Position numbers and translations under genes: made by a program. Of a DNA stretch of 64,000 nt, positions 36,082 to 45,165 are shown one piece after another. Location of the stretch: assembly GCA_030426345.1 (NCBI GenBank), contig JAUHYU010000002.1, positions 50,075 through 114,074 on the forward strand, given 5' to 3'. Position 1 is the stretch's first letter. Every line of letters begins with the position of its first letter. This stretch comes from Bacteroidia bacterium (GTDB lineage: Bacteria; Bacteroidota; Bacteroidia; Cytophagales; Cyclobacteriaceae). A model generated the notes under the pieces. The model searched no databases, was not told the origin of the DNA, and was given only the letters and a program-made list of their open reading frames with translations.

Positions 36082-36585
36082 TTATTTACACTCAGATCCT
36101 CCTGAAATGTAGCCTTCATTATCTACTGATTCTACTAAGCTATAAAATCTTTCACTCGCTATGATCGTCAGCTTGTAGTTGCCTGTAGTCCCTGCACTTG
36201 ATCCTAAATTTCGGCTAACCGAGATTTGATGAACACCATTTTCGATGATTTGCACGTCCACTACAGATTCCGTGACATCCTGTCCTCCACAACTCAACTC
36301 ATTGGTATTGCCGGTAAGCATATTCATTCCACCAATAAGACTGTTGGGGCCATAAACAGCTAGTTGTGCCACAGATGATCCTGTTATTTCACTCACCTGA
36401 ATGGATAACCGCGTTCCTTGCCTAAAGTCTATGTCATATACATCGCGACAAGATTCTCCGGTAGGACTCGTCCAATCCCCAGACTTTTCAAATAATGTCT
36501 GACCGGGGTCAGAATCATCCTTAGAGCATGCCGTAAGAAGAGTGGTTGCAATGATTAGCGTAAATAGCTTTAAGAGAGATTTCAT
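36082..36585 (-). CDS. Lipoprotein of unknown function
   Basis: 167 aa with a clear lipobox (IIATTLLTACSKDD). The mature part is beta-rich (TRLSIQVSEITGSSVAQLAV, GVHQISVSRNLGSSAGTTGN) and resembles pre-peptidase or carbohydrate-binding sandwich domains in pattern only. Three or four Cys (ESCRDVY, LSCGGQD, GSECK) could form disulfides. It lies between the CBM9-like gene and the sulfatase on the same strand and may bind their polysaccharide. Confidence 0.65.
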   Translation of the reverse strand: MKSLLKLFTLIIATTLLTACSKDDSDPGQTLFEKSGDWTSPTGESCRDVYDIDFRQGTRLSIQVSEITGSSVAQLAVYGPNSLIGGMNMLTGNTNELSCGGQDVTESVVDVQIIENGVHQISVSRNLGSSAGTTGNYKLTIIASERFYSLVESVDNEGYISGGSECK

Positions 36586-36611
36586 GATTTAATATTTATT
36601 GGTTGAATTAG

Positions 36612-37340
36612 TTACTTAAATACAATATTACCGTATTTTTTATATTCATGAAAGCTTTTCTCAATGGGTTTCCAGCTCCATTTTACAGGTTTGTTGGTGT
36701 CATGGTCTATTCTGTAAAAATTTGCTTTCCATTCAGTCCCAGAGCTCGGAGGTGTGTTTTTAAAACCACTGAACAATTGATAGGGAAAAAACATCTCAGC
36801 TGTCCATCCAGAAATTTTAGCTCCGGGTTCCGCATTTCCACCATGGATTTTGACCGCTTTTTCCACCTTTCGTATCCCTTCATAGTGCCAAGGTGCCCAA
36901 CCCATAAATGCCCCGTCATTGTTAGGCACCAATAGTACCAATTCGGCATTAAGCTGATTTATTTCATATTCAAAATACACAGAATTCTCCGGGTCTGTCT
37001 GTAAAAATACCTCAAAAACATCCCCTTCCCACAGATCATCTTGATCTTCGGTATATTCCGTATTTATGGTCTTGTCTTCGCAATACCCCAACACATAAAT
37101 TCCCTTTGCAGAATACAGTATTTTAAATTTCGTTTCGTATTCATCTTCAGTTTCATCCAGAATGCCCATTTCATTCCATTTGGCTAAATCCCATTGGGAA
37201 TTATCGCCACTGCCATTAACTTCGAAATCAGCACATTGGGCCACAAGGAGTTTATCAGGTTGGTTTTTATATTCAGGACTCATGGATTTTATAGGGTTTA
37301 TAATCGTGATTATCTGCAAAAAAATATAAAGAGTTGTCAT
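36612..37340 (-). CDS. CBM9-like carbohydrate-binding protein
   Basis: 242 aa. A short hydrophobic N-terminus (LYIFLQIITIINPIKS) may be a signal. The rest matches the DOMON/CBM9-like family: VNGSGDNSQWDLAKW, AKGIYVLGYCEDKTINTEY, DDLWEGDVFEVFLQTDPENS, FEYEINQLNAELVLL and ISGWTAEMFFPYQLF. Such proteins bind saccharides or act as stand-alone accessory modules in polysaccharide utilisation. It is the first gene of a three-gene unit with a lipoprotein and a sulfatase. Confidence 0.8.
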   Translation of the reverse strand: MTTLYIFLQIITIINPIKSMSPEYKNQPDKLLVAQCADFEVNGSGDNSQWDLAKWNEMGILDETEDEYETKFKILYSAKGIYVLGYCEDKTINTEYTEDQDDLWEGDVFEVFLQTDPENSVYFEYEINQLNAELVLLVPNNDGAFMGWAPWHYEGIRKVEKAVKIHGGNAEPGAKISGWTAEMFFPYQLFSGFKNTPPSSGTEWKANFYRIDHDTNKPVKWSWKPIEKSFHEYKKYGNIVFK

Positions 37341-37628
37341 GATGATTCAATATATATGAATATTATAGATCAAAAAAAGTATCATAAGGATTTTACCAAA
37401 AACTTAATCGCCATTTTATGGTTTTGGAAGCAACCTGTTCTGTTTTTTGGTAAAAAAATATCAGACAACGCATAGAACATTTTTCTATCGAAAGAAAAAC
37501 TGGCTTTGTCGATATAACCTAACATAGAATTGATCATAAATTATTTGATTTTACCTTTGGCATCAGAAACTCTGTAGTCAAAATAGGATACTTACAGATG
37601 ACCGAACATAATTATAGGCAAATGAATC

Positions 37629-39158
37629 ATGGGTTTTAAGCGGTTTTGGAACAAACTGAGTAAGATAGGCGTGAGGAGGGATTCAGGCAAATCTTCCTCA
37701 ATGCACATTATGCTGACCAATCGTTTTAGCATTATAGCCGCTCTTACTCTTGGGTTGATCTTAATATTGCTTTTTACGGGCATCCCAACTATTGGATGGA
37801 ATATTAGTCGGGTGGTTATGCTTGTTTGTTCAATCATTTTTTTCTGCGTCCCCTTAGTAAACTATTACGGTAAATACACCCTCGCCAAATGGGTAATTTC
37901 TTGGCTCCCAGCAATTTTGATTATTCTCATTTCAATCATTGATAAAAGCACCGGATTATCCGATGAAACTTTGCGAGGGTTATTTGTATTTAGGTTTTTT
38001 TTAATGGCTACCGCGATCATTCCTGTGTTGATCTTTTCCTCTAAGGAAATAAAGGTAATGATGATAAACCTGATCCCGAGTTTTGTAGGGACGGTATTTT
38101 TTGATGTCATTCATCGGCCATTCGGAGTGGGTATCAATCAGCTAGGATTTGATGAGCCACAAATGTATCTCATGGATACAATGATTGGTCTTGCATATAT
38201 AGGAATGGTTGGTTTTTTACTTCATCAAAGATATATCTCGGATAAGTTTGAATTGAAATTGCACAAGCAACAGGTTCTGCTCAAAGAAAGGAATCGAGAA
38301 CACGAACATAAGAACGCATTTATCAATCAACAAAATTTTCAGATCGTCGCACAATCTGATGAACTGAAAACGACAAATGATGCATTGATTCAAGCCAAAC
38401 AAACCATCGAATTTCAGAATAAAAATCTGGAAGAACAGGTAAAGGAAAAAGCCAAAGACCTCCTCAAGGTGAATGAAGAATTGGTCATTAACAACAATGA
38501 GCTAAGGCAGTTTTCGTACACCTTATCTCATAATTTAAAAGCACCCGTAACCACAATTCAAGGATTGCTGAATCTGATCGAAAAGGATGATCTCAATGAT
38601 GCAAATATTGAAATACTTCAACATATGAGTCGTGCAATAAAGGAAATGCACACGGTGTTTTCAGATATGAATGAAATGCTTGAGCTGAGAAATCAGCTTT
38701 ATTCCTCTACTGAGGATATAAACATACAGCATGAAATTGATAAATTGTGTGGTAGCTTTTACATGGAATTTCGCAGGAATAATATCCAATTTTCATGTGC
38801 ATATTTTGGAGATAAAATACTCGAAACAAATGCGGAAAAGCTGCAAGGAATGTTGTTTCAGTTGTTAAGTAACGCAGTTAAATTCAGGTCAGAAAACCGC
38901 AATCCTGAAATAAAAATTAGCTTTAATGGAAATGGAAACTATCATTCCATTAAGATATGGGACAACGGCAAGGGGATAGACCTAAAGCGTCATGGAGACA
39001 AATTGTTCTTTCCATACCAGCAGTTTCATAAAAATGCATCAGGCAAAGGACTTGGGTTGTATATGGTAAAATTGCAGGCAGAATCTTTAGGCGGTTCTGT
39101 AAAGGTTGACAGCAGGCCTGAAGAATACACAGAAGTGGAGATACTTTTGAAAAAATAG
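37629..39158 (+). CDS. Membrane sensor histidine kinase
   Basis: 509 aa. Residues about 25-215 contain six or so membrane helices, like the 7TM-type sensors of Bacteroidota. A coiled coil follows (about 220-285, EQVKEKAKDLLKVNEE). The dimerisation box is LRQFSYTLSHNLKAPVTTIQ, with phospho-His near 300. The ATPase domain (about 395-509) has the N box LLSNAVKF, the G1 box IWDNGKGIDL and the G2 box GKGLGLYMVK. No response regulator is adjacent, so it is an orphan. Its partner and stimulus are unknown. The region around the start codon holds a variant of the recurrent CATGGATTT motif. Confidence 0.85.
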   Translation: MGFKRFWNKLSKIGVRRDSGKSSSMHIMLTNRFSIIAALTLGLILILLFTGIPTIGWNISRVVMLVCSIIFFCVPLVNYYGKYTLAKWVISWLPAILIILISIIDKSTGLSDETLRGLFVFRFFLMATAIIPVLIFSSKEIKVMMINLIPSFVGTVFFDVIHRPFGVGINQLGFDEPQMYLMDTMIGLAYIGMVGFLLHQRYISDKFELKLHKQQVLLKERNREHEHKNAFINQQNFQIVAQSDELKTTNDALIQAKQTIEFQNKNLEEQVKEKAKDLLKVNEELVINNNELRQFSYTLSHNLKAPVTTIQGLLNLIEKDDLNDANIEILQHMSRAIKEMHTVFSDMNEMLELRNQLYSSTEDINIQHEIDKLCGSFYMEFRRNNIQFSCAYFGDKILETNAEKLQGMLFQLLSNAVKFRSENRNPEIKISFNGNGNYHSIKIWDNGKGIDLKRHGDKLFFPYQQFHKNASGKGLGLYMVKLQAESLGGSVKVDSRPEEYTEVEILLKK

Positions 39159-39191
39159 TTAAGTAAGCAGAGGTAGTCCAACATTTATCTA

Positions 39192-39221
39192 TTTGCTATT
39201 TATTGATTAAGTTTATGCTTG
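39192..39221 (+). promoter_or_regulatory. Possible Bacteroidota-type promoter before the second Gfo/Idh/MocA gene
   Basis: TTTG (39192-39195) and TATGCTTG (39214-39221), one mismatch to TAnnTTTG, are 18 bases apart. They end 19 bases before ATG 39241, which implies a short leader. This is a weak call. Confidence 0.3.
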
Positions 39222-39240
39222 TACAAAATAACCCCAAAAA

Positions 39241-40521
39241 ATGAATAGAAGATCCTTTATCGAAAAGACCTCGCTGAGTACCGCCGCCATGGTTTCTGCC
39301 TTTCATATTTCATCTTTTTCTCAGGACAGAAAGCTAAAAATTGGACTGATTGGTTGTGGCTGGTATGGCATGGTCGACGTCAAAGCTACCTTAAATGCCG
39401 GAGGGGTGGAAGTGATCGGAATTTGTGATATTGATACAGAGCATCTTAAAAACAGCGCTGACGAATTGGAAAAACTCCAGGGAGCGCGTCCCAAGGAATT
39501 TAGTGAGTATCTGGAATTGTTAGATATGAAAGGTATGGATGCTGTATTTATTGGCACTCCGCCTCATTGGCATGCGCTACAATTTATTGCAGCTTGTGAA
39601 AAAGGCTTGGATGTTTATTGTGAAAAGCCACTCTCGTATGATGTAAACGAAGGGCTTGCAATGATAAAAGCGGCAGACAAGGCAGGAAACATTGTTCAAA
39701 TAGGTTTTCAGCGGCGTCAGAGCGATGCCTTTAAAGCAGCCGGGGAGTTTATTTCTGCTGGAAAAGCAGGTAAAATCCATGAAATTGGTGTTCAGATACA
39801 CTACAATCCGGGGATCAATGATACTACTGTGCAAGCGCCACCGCCTTCCCTTGACTGGGAATCTTGGTGCGGACCTGCGCCCAAGTTGGATTATCGCCCC
39901 AGCATTGGTCACAAAGCATGGAGGTTAGAAAAGGAGTATGGCAATGGACATTTGGTAGATTGGGGCATACATAATATTGATATTGCCCGGAAGATCATGG
40001 GGTTTGATATGCCGGTCGCTTTCGAGTCTAATGGAGGTATTTATAAGTTAAAAGGTAAAATAACCACACCTGATACCCTAAATGCTACCATGTTTTTTGA
40101 AGATTGCCCAATCATTTGGCAGCACCGTTTGTGGGGTACAGGTGACTTACATCCGGAGTTCAATAATGGGGTGTTTTTTTATGGAGAAAAAGCGACAGTT
40201 TTTGCAGCGGATAAAAAAATCGTTGTTATGCCTGCCGGGAAAAATCAAAAACAGGAGGTGTTGGATATTCCCGATCCGGGAATGCAGAATAAACATGTAG
40301 CAGAGTTTCTTCAAGCTGTTAAGACGAAAAACAGAAATCTGATCCAATGCCCAATAGAGGAAGCTTTTCAGTCAACAGCCACCGTACAACTGGCAATGAT
40401 CTCGTACTACACAGGATCAAAAATAATTTGGGATGAATCAAAGCATCAAATTATCGACAATAAGGAGGCTTCCAGTTTGTTGGCCAGAGCATATCGTGGG
40501 GCATATAAGCGCCCGGATTGA
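39241..40521 (+). CDS. Tat-exported Gfo/Idh/MocA-family oxidoreductase
   Basis: 426 aa with a Tat-like signal (NRRSFIEKTSLSTAAMVSAF). The Rossmann site is KIGLIGCGWYGMVDVKATL, the EKP motif is VYCEKPLSYDVNEGLAM, and the substrate domain has HLVDWGIHNIDIARKIMGF. It is only distantly similar to the 23086-24429 protein, so it is not a recent duplicate. It is followed after 54 bases by an arylsulfatase. The two probably act together on a modified sugar in the periplasm. Confidence 0.87.
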   Translation: MNRRSFIEKTSLSTAAMVSAFHISSFSQDRKLKIGLIGCGWYGMVDVKATLNAGGVEVIGICDIDTEHLKNSADELEKLQGARPKEFSEYLELLDMKGMDAVFIGTPPHWHALQFIAACEKGLDVYCEKPLSYDVNEGLAMIKAADKAGNIVQIGFQRRQSDAFKAAGEFISAGKAGKIHEIGVQIHYNPGINDTTVQAPPPSLDWESWCGPAPKLDYRPSIGHKAWRLEKEYGNGHLVDWGIHNIDIARKIMGFDMPVAFESNGGIYKLKGKITTPDTLNATMFFEDCPIIWQHRLWGTGDLHPEFNNGVFFYGEKATVFAADKKIVVMPAGKNQKQEVLDIPDPGMQNKHVAEFLQAVKTKNRNLIQCPIEEAFQSTATVQLAMISYYTGSKIIWDESKHQIIDNKEASSLLARAYRGAYKRPD

Positions 40522-40575
40522 TAAAAAAGCCATATCTGTCCATAAAGAATAGAAGAATTTAACAAACATATTACT

Positions 40576-42090
40576 ATGAAATATTTAGTCATTATTTTTT
40601 GTCTTACTTTTGTATGTTTCTCATGTGATAACAACCAAAAAACTGAGGAGATTGCTACCAAACCAAATATCGTTCTGATATACGCCGATGACCTAGGCTA
40701 TGGAGATTTGAGCTCTTATGGCATGACAAATGTGGCCACGCCAAATATCGACCAAATTGCGAGCGAAGGATTGAAATTTAACAATGCCCACACTTCATCT
40801 GCCACGTGTACACCATCTCGGTTTTCGCTGCTTACAGGGTCGTATGCCTGGCGAAAAAATGGAACTGGAGTTGCTCGCGGAAATGCGGCAATGATCATTG
40901 AGCCAGGTAGGGAAACCATTGCCTCAGTCCTCAAACGTGCCGGATATTACACTGGAGTAGTAGGGAAGTGGCATTTGGGACTTGGCCCGGATGGTGGGCC
41001 TGACTGGAATGGAGACATCAAACCAGGGCCACGCGAAATTGGTTTTGATTATTCTTTTCTCATTCCTGCTACAGGAGACCGTGTTCCTTGTGTATTTGTA
41101 GAAGATTACAAGGTGGTTGGACTCGAGGCTGATGATCCAATCGAAGTGAGCTATGACAAACCAATTGGAGACGAACCAACCGGAAAAGACCATCCGGAGT
41201 TATTGAAAATGAAGCATAGCCACGGACATAATAACACCATCATAAATGGGATTGGTAGAATTGGATATATGACCGGAGGTCATGCTGCTCGCTGGGTAGA
41301 TGAAGATATTGCCGATGTGATTACTGAAAAGGCCAAAAATTTCATACAACAACGAAAAGATGAACCTTTCTTTCTTTATTTTTCTACCCACGACATACAT
41401 GTGCCACGTGTGCCGCATTCCAGATTTGTTGGCAAAAGCGGCATGGGGCCACGAGGAGATGCCCTTGTGCAGTTAGATTGGTGCACCGGTGAAATCATCA
41501 AAGTACTGGACGAACTAGGGCTTTCAGACAATACCTTAATCATCTTTACGAGTGATAATGGGCCTGTGCTGGATGATGGCTATCAGGATGATGCTGTGAC
41601 AAAAGCCAATGGACACAAACCCGCAGGGGTGCTGAGAGGAGGGAAGTACAGCGCATTTGATGCTGGAACCCGCGTACCTTTAATTGTAAAATGGCCGGGG
41701 AAAGTGGCTATTGGTGAATCTGATGCTTTGACAAGTCAGGTGGATTTTTTAGCTTCCTTTGCCACCCTTACGGAACAACGATTTAATAAAGCCGATGCAG
41801 GAGACAGCCGTAATCAATTAGATGTTCTTTTAGGCAAATCAAAAATTGATCGAGATCATGTGGTCGAAAAGGGGCATGCACTGTCTATCATCAAAGGAGA
41901 TTGGAAATACATTGAGCCAAACAATGGATGGAGATATAACAAATTTGTAGATATAGAACTTGGCAACGATACCATTCCCCAGCTCTACAATTTGAAAGAT
42001 GATATAAGCGAGCAAAATAACCTAGCTGGATCTAATCCGGAAAAAACAAATGAGTTGGCTACCCTTCTCAATGAGATTAAAAATAATTAA
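40576..42090 (+). CDS. Arylsulfatase-family lipoprotein with canonical CxPSR motif
   Basis: 504 aa. The lipobox is CLTFVCFSCDNN. The N-terminal metal motif is NIVLIYADDLGYGDLSSYGM. The formylglycine site is SATCTPSRFSLLTGSYAWR (Cys about 78), the full CxPSR consensus, in contrast to CVASR in the 34604 gene. Further motifs are GVVGKWHLGLG, FFLYFSTHDIHVPRVPHSRF and IIFTSDNGPVLDDGY. It should cleave sulfate esters in the periplasm, probably from algal or animal polysaccharides. It is linked to the Gfo/Idh/MocA gene upstream. Maturation needs a formylglycine-generating or anSME enzyme, which is not in the window. Confidence 0.9.
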   Translation: MKYLVIIFCLTFVCFSCDNNQKTEEIATKPNIVLIYADDLGYGDLSSYGMTNVATPNIDQIASEGLKFNNAHTSSATCTPSRFSLLTGSYAWRKNGTGVARGNAAMIIEPGRETIASVLKRAGYYTGVVGKWHLGLGPDGGPDWNGDIKPGPREIGFDYSFLIPATGDRVPCVFVEDYKVVGLEADDPIEVSYDKPIGDEPTGKDHPELLKMKHSHGHNNTIINGIGRIGYMTGGHAARWVDEDIADVITEKAKNFIQQRKDEPFFLYFSTHDIHVPRVPHSRFVGKSGMGPRGDALVQLDWCTGEIIKVLDELGLSDNTLIIFTSDNGPVLDDGYQDDAVTKANGHKPAGVLRGGKYSAFDAGTRVPLIVKWPGKVAIGESDALTSQVDFLASFATLTEQRFNKADAGDSRNQLDVLLGKSKIDRDHVVEKGHALSIIKGDWKYIEPNNGWRYNKFVDIELGNDTIPQLYNLKDDISEQNNLAGSNPEKTNELATLLNEIKNN

Positions 42091-42236
42091 TGGATTTTTA
42101 AACCTATAATTGCACTGATGCCTGGCAGCGCAACTTCCTCTCAGCACAGAATACAAGTCTTTTATTTAATCGCAGTGTACACTTTTCGCAGAAAAGAAAG
42201 TTATGTTAAACTGACATATTTTACATTTATGCATAA

Positions 42237-42788
42237 TTGATTGCTGAATTGGACAAGATTTTACACAAAATATCCAAATATGATGATGAAAAAGCGCTAA
42301 AAGAGCTTTTTGATGCTTTCTATGGAAAACTTTTTGAAATGGCAAGATTCTATGTGGCCGATTATGCCGGTGCTCAGGAAGTAGTTTCAGACGTATTTAT
42401 CAAATTGTGGAAAAATCGAGCCAATGCCCACAAAATCGAAAATATCAATTCCTACCTATTTGTTGCCACGAAACGACAATCATTAAATTATATTAGAGAC
42501 AATAAAAAAAGACTTCACGTGCCTCTCGAAGAAAAAGAAACCTACACCTTCGTAGAGGTAATATCACCGGAAAAGGTATTGCTGACAAAGGAATTTGAAG
42601 AAGTACTGAACACCGCCATACAAGGATTGCCCTCCAAATGCCGTCTCGTATATTCCCTTGTTAAAGACGATGGGATGAAATACCAACAAGTAGCGGATAC
42701 TTTGAATATCTCCATCAAAACCGTGGAAATGCACGTTGGAAAGGCTCTAAAGCGCATTAAAATAGCCTTCGAAAAATATCAGAATTAA
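42237..42788 (+). CDS. ECF-type RNA polymerase sigma-70 factor
   Basis: 183 aa. Region 2 is at about 15-85 (LKELFDAFYGKLFEMARFYV, EVVSDVFIKLWKNRANAHKI, NSYLFVATKRQSLNYIRDN). Region 4 is at about 120-175 (LPSKCRLVYSLVKDDGMKYQ, VADTLNISIKTVEMHVGKAL). The only start that keeps region 2 whole is TTG at 42237; the first in-frame ATG would remove helix 1. A TTG start may keep expression low. In Bacteroidota such factors usually sit beside a FecR-like anti-sigma and SusC gene, but neither is present. It may control the lyase genes downstream. Confidence 0.87.
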   Translation: MIAELDKILHKISKYDDEKALKELFDAFYGKLFEMARFYVADYAGAQEVVSDVFIKLWKNRANAHKIENINSYLFVATKRQSLNYIRDNKKRLHVPLEEKETYTFVEVISPEKVLLTKEFEEVLNTAIQGLPSKCRLVYSLVKDDGMKYQQVADTLNISIKTVEMHVGKALKRIKIAFEKYQN

Positions 42789-43173
42789 AGGTCAGGTCAT
42801 AATTATGTGGGCTCGGGATTGCTTTTATTTAGGCTTACCTGATATTGGTCACTCAGGTATTGACAATTTACTACGAGTCATGCCCAAAAAGGCATGTTAA
42901 ACCCATGGATTTAACATGCTTTTTTTAGGTGATATGGTAGGAGAGGGGCACTTGAACAAATCTGGTTTAACCTCTTTTATACAGGAATTTTATGAATTCA
43001 ATATAGATAGCCAGCATGTCATAACATTTCAACACATCCTTCATTATTAATTTTAATTATAAAAAAGAAACAAAAATATCTTTTAAAAGTGATAATTAAA
43101 TGCAAAATTCGCTGCATAGAAGATATGGGTGTTGTTACCAGACGACGATAAATACAAACCATAATAACCATTC
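42789..43173. other. Intergenic region between sigma factor and first lyase gene
   Basis: 385 bases. They contain the sigma-factor terminator at 42886-42927. The remaining 245 AT-rich bases presumably hold the lyase promoter; I see no clear TAnnTTTG box. Confidence 0.55.
42886..42927 (+). terminator. Intrinsic terminator with CCATGGA apex
   Basis: The stem GCATGTTAAA / TTTAACATGC has an apex cccatgga and a following T7 tract. It lies about 100 bases after the sigma-factor stop. The apex is shared with two later terminators. Confidence 0.88.
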
Positions 43174-44655
43174 ATGATTTTTTCGAAATATGCATTTTTG
43201 GGAATAGTTCTGCCTATCATAATTTTATTTTTTGTTTCTGAAAGTGATGTTCAAACACATCGAAATACAAGTGAAGCATTATCTGAAGTCCAAAATCACG
43301 AAGGAAATTACCAGATGGAGGAAAGCATTCCTTCACAAGAAGGCGTGACTTTTAGTCAGTCAGAAGTCAATATATGGAGAGACCGGGCAATTAATGGCCC
43401 TTATAAGTCTAAGAACGATGCTTTTACAAATAGCCCTGGTATTTGGGATGGTATTGTAAACAAAGCTAACCTACTTACAGCTACACAAAATACGGCTAAT
43501 GATTATTTTAATGGGAATTTCAGTAAAGAATTACCATTCCAAAAACTGGGATTTAAAACAATGATGGCTGCTTTTGTCTATTTGGTCAAAGGAGATAGTA
43601 CAAAAGGGGCATTGGTAAAATCAAAGATATTAGCTCAGGTAAATGCCCCAAACATCCAATGGACTGGACTTCCAGATGCACCTACAGAACCAGTTATGTT
43701 TTCGGCTACATGGGTAGTTCGCTTATTTCATGCCTATGATTACACACGCAATTTGTATTCCAAAGAAGAAAAGGTGACGATAGACGCATGGTTTTTAGCG
43801 GCTGCTACATATTTTCAAACAGGTCTAAACTACGCCCTGACTAAATATGTATTTCCAAACAGAGCAATGGGGGACTATGAAACCAAAAATAATGGCTATA
43901 CACAATCAACCCAACCACCTAACTCGAATACAAGTTATGCTTGGATAGACGCTGAAGGAAACAGGCATAACTTACTGCCGCATATCGGATTCTGGTATAA
44001 CAATAGACGTGCAGTTGTAGCCACATGTATCGGATTGCTTGGAGTTTATTTCAACGACCAGAATATGATTGATGACAGTAAATTGTATTTCAAAGAATGG
44101 ATAAAATATGGCGTATTTCCGGATGGAACACAAGTCGAATACAATAGGAATACTATCAACGCCCCACAGCAAGGTGCGATAGGATATTCCTCGATTAATA
44201 TAGAAGCATGCCTATTAGTGGCAAAATGGTTATCTGATAATAAGTTAGATACAGAATTGTATACCTATTCTACGGTAGATGGTTATAAAGGAACTGAGGT
44301 CGGTGGCACAAATGGAAATGGAAAAGGTCCTAAAAGTCTGTTCAATATACTGCTGACATTTTCTGAACACATAGATGGCTCGGTACTTAGATACCGCAAT
44401 CAAGTAGCAGCAGCTAATTTACAAGACTCTTACTCCGAAAACACAAAACGGTATTACCAACAGGATTTGATATTGTGTTTGGCAAACCTTCACTACAAGT
44501 TCCAACGATTCCAAGATATTTATATGCGCACAGCACCCGGCACCATACCTTATAGCGGCGGGCGATATGGTGAAGGCCCTAATGGATGGACCTGGGGAAA
44601 TGGATTGAGTTTGGTAGGGTACCAATTTCAATACGCCGGATTAGAAAATTATTAA
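43174..44655 (+). CDS. Exported alginate-lyase-like (alpha/alpha-toroid) protein, single copy of the domain
   Basis: 493 aa. It has an N-terminal membrane or signal helix (IFSKYAFLGIVLPIIILFFV), then one domain of about 410 residues rich in aromatic helices: TFSQSEVNIWRDRAINGPYK, LGFKTMMAAFVYLVKGDS, VVRLFHAYDYTRNLYSKEE, GNRHNLLPHIGFWYNNRRAV and FPDGTQVEYNRNT. The pattern fits the alginate-lyase/heparinase superfamily barrel. His in RHNL..H and Tyr/Arg in WYNNRR and EYNRN are plausible catalytic or substrate residues. Substrate and activity are not proven. The same domain occurs twice more in the next gene. Two terminators follow. Confidence 0.7.
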   Translation: MIFSKYAFLGIVLPIIILFFVSESDVQTHRNTSEALSEVQNHEGNYQMEESIPSQEGVTFSQSEVNIWRDRAINGPYKSKNDAFTNSPGIWDGIVNKANLLTATQNTANDYFNGNFSKELPFQKLGFKTMMAAFVYLVKGDSTKGALVKSKILAQVNAPNIQWTGLPDAPTEPVMFSATWVVRLFHAYDYTRNLYSKEEKVTIDAWFLAAATYFQTGLNYALTKYVFPNRAMGDYETKNNGYTQSTQPPNSNTSYAWIDAEGNRHNLLPHIGFWYNNRRAVVATCIGLLGVYFNDQNMIDDSKLYFKEWIKYGVFPDGTQVEYNRNTINAPQQGAIGYSSINIEACLLVAKWLSDNKLDTELYTYSTVDGYKGTEVGGTNGNGKGPKSLFNILLTFSEHIDGSVLRYRNQVAAANLQDSYSENTKRYYQQDLILCLANLHYKFQRFQDIYMRTAPGTIPYSGGRYGEGPNGWTWGNGLSLVGYQFQYAGLENY

Positions 44656-44750
44656 GCTTCATAGCATACAGATGGTATGATCTCAAACGCACCGAAAAGT
44701 TGCTCGAGCATACCAAAACGATGGATACTAAGAACATAAAGATTATCGTG

Positions 44751-44788
44751 AAAAGCCTTCAAAATCCATGGATTTTGAAGGCTTTTTT
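44751..44788 (+). terminator. Intrinsic terminator with palindromic ATCCATGGAT core
   Basis: The stem AAAAGCCTTCAAAATCC pairs fully with GGATTTTGAAGGCTTTT, and a T6 tract follows. It lies 95 bases after the first lyase gene. Confidence 0.92.
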
Positions 44789-44958
44789 GTATTCATTCGG
44801 CCTAAGTCCAACAATAGTGAGAATCTCAAATAAAAACCATTCAATACATTGTTGCTTAGTCAAAATTTTTAAAAATCTGATTTTGTTCGCAAAATTTACG
44901 ATTTTTTTTTACAATATTCATAATAAAAGTTTTAATAAAAAAACATGAATTATTGGTC

Positions 44959-44997
44959 AAAAACCTTCTTAAATCCATGGATTTAAGAAGGTTTTTT
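44959..44997 (+). terminator. Second intrinsic terminator with the same core
   Basis: The stem AAAACCTTCTTAAATCC pairs with GGATTTAAGAAGGTTTT, followed by T6. It shares the CTT(C)...AAATCCATGGATTT design with the hairpin 200 bases upstream and looks like a paralogous copy. Confidence 0.9.
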
Positions 44998-45165
44998 GTG
45001 AATGATATCAAATAATTGACCTTTAAAAGTGGGAGAGGGTTAAAACCATCAATAAGATACATAAATGGAGAATTTAAACTCCAAGTAAAAAAAATTAAAA
45101 TGGCTTTTAAAGCTTCTAAATAATAACAAACTTGAATCGCGGTTGCATAGTGCTACAAGTCAACC

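Larger units (their letters stand above)
44656..45165. other. Intergenic region with two related terminators
   Basis: 510 bases between the two lyase genes. They hold terminators at 44751-44788 and 44959-44997, an AT-rich stretch between them, and probably the promoter of the second lyase gene near 45060-45150. No gene is seen. Confidence 0.6.
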
